From Terramyces sp. JEL0728 (lineage: Eukaryota > Chytridiomycota > Chytridiomycetes > Rhizophydiales > Terramycetaceae), in the NCBI GenBank assembly GCA_027603945.1, contig JADIIU010000008.1:1-64000 (forward strand): a DNA stretch of 64,000 nt. The letters run 5' to 3'. Positions 63,893 to 64,000 of the stretch are shown here, piece after piece. Made by a program: the position numbers and the translations under genes. The notes beneath the pieces are model-generated. The model ran no database searches, was not told the origin of the DNA, and saw nothing but the letters and a program-made list of their open reading frames with translations. How positions within the stretch are numbered: position 1 is the stretch's first letter; each line of letters starts with the position of its first letter.

Positions 63893-64000
63893 CTAAATCT
63901 GATTATATTCAATTATAAATAACGACTGGCCGTCGTTTGTTTTCGCCATGAATCTAATCGGCTGGTTATTTACATATTTGGTGATATCAATGTGGATTCC
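63893..64000 (-). CDS. Second DUF1769 gene, C-terminal part only (runs off window)
   Basis: The last 35 codons read GIHIDITKYVNNQPIRFMAK, then TNDGQSLFIIEYNQI and a stop. They align with the end of the neighbouring gene (RYLNNQPLRLMAK, VLFVIEF) and stop earlier. The distance to the neighbour is 52 bp, so this is a tandem duplication on the minus strand. Confidence 0.85.
   Translation of the reverse strand, partial: GIHIDITKYVNNQPIRFMAKTNDGQSLFIIEYNQI

Overview
The window is gene-dense, intron-rich eukaryotic nuclear DNA at roughly 40% G+C. About 50 protein genes fill some 90% of it, with very short spacers. Fungal affinity is shown by a Crh-type GH16 wall transglycosylase, a polarisome scaffold (Spa2), a formin, an SNF1 kinase, a fungal DUF1769 family and an endopolyphosphatase of PPN1 type. 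Three genes belong to cilia and flagella (IFT81, KATNAL2, a TSNAXIP1-like protein), so the organism most likely makes flagellated zoospores. I infer an early-diverging zoosporic holomycotan (chytrid, rozellid or aphelid grade). I cannot name the species. The code is standard. Mitochondria are implied by Hem25, uS4m and an Fmp25-like protein.

The most striking global property is intron size. I reconstructed about 95 introns by restoring family alignments and reading frame. Nearly all are 19-22 nt long (extremes 17-30), GT-AG, with a TAAY-like branch signal only a few bases before the AG. The one exception is a 155-nt intron directly after the start of ribosomal protein eL22. Every spliced model gives a length divisible by three.

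Layout: 1-2.4 kb, serine carboxypeptidase (cut by the window edge) and a secreted TIM-barrel-like protein; 2.7-2.8 kb, a tRNA-His/tRNA-Gln pair; 3-4.1 kb, two paralogous phosphosite-rich proteins; 4.3-9 kb SEC31; 9.3-13.9 kb formin; 13.9-17.6 kb UTP5, a CDGSH protein and endopolyphosphatase; 17.9-22.6 kb a PPxY membrane protein, TatD nuclease, cyclophilin, FIT2, HEM25 and uS4m; 22.7-24.9 kb IFT81; 24.9-27.4 kb GRASP with a histidine-rich tail, head to head with p47; 27.4-31.8 kb Fmp25-like, VPS20, KATNAL2 and an unknown protein; 31.8-35.6 kb proteasome beta, RAD6, a minimal CM1 protein and COG6; 36-44.6 kb a tRNA, a hydrolase-like protein, a CC1-box coiled coil, unknowns, an RRM protein, a TatD-like protein, a TSNAXIP1-like protein and a tiny GPI protein; 45.4-52.5 kb a secreted Lys-repeat protein, eL22, RBMX2, a 7TM protein, GH16 and SNF1; 52.6-56.6 kb SPA2 and an arrestin; 56.8-64 kb three related secreted helical proteins, a PIF1-like gene with degraded ATPase motifs, RPC8 and tandem DUF1769 genes.

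No transposon, CRISPR array or viral gene was seen. The best candidates for something undescribed are the RNase H1-N/PIF1 pseudo-helicase fusion, the GRASP with a roughly 108-residue histidine-rich tail, the secreted KKGK-repeat protein with a Kex2-like KR-EA site, the stand-alone CM1 protein, and the genome-wide ultra-short introns.
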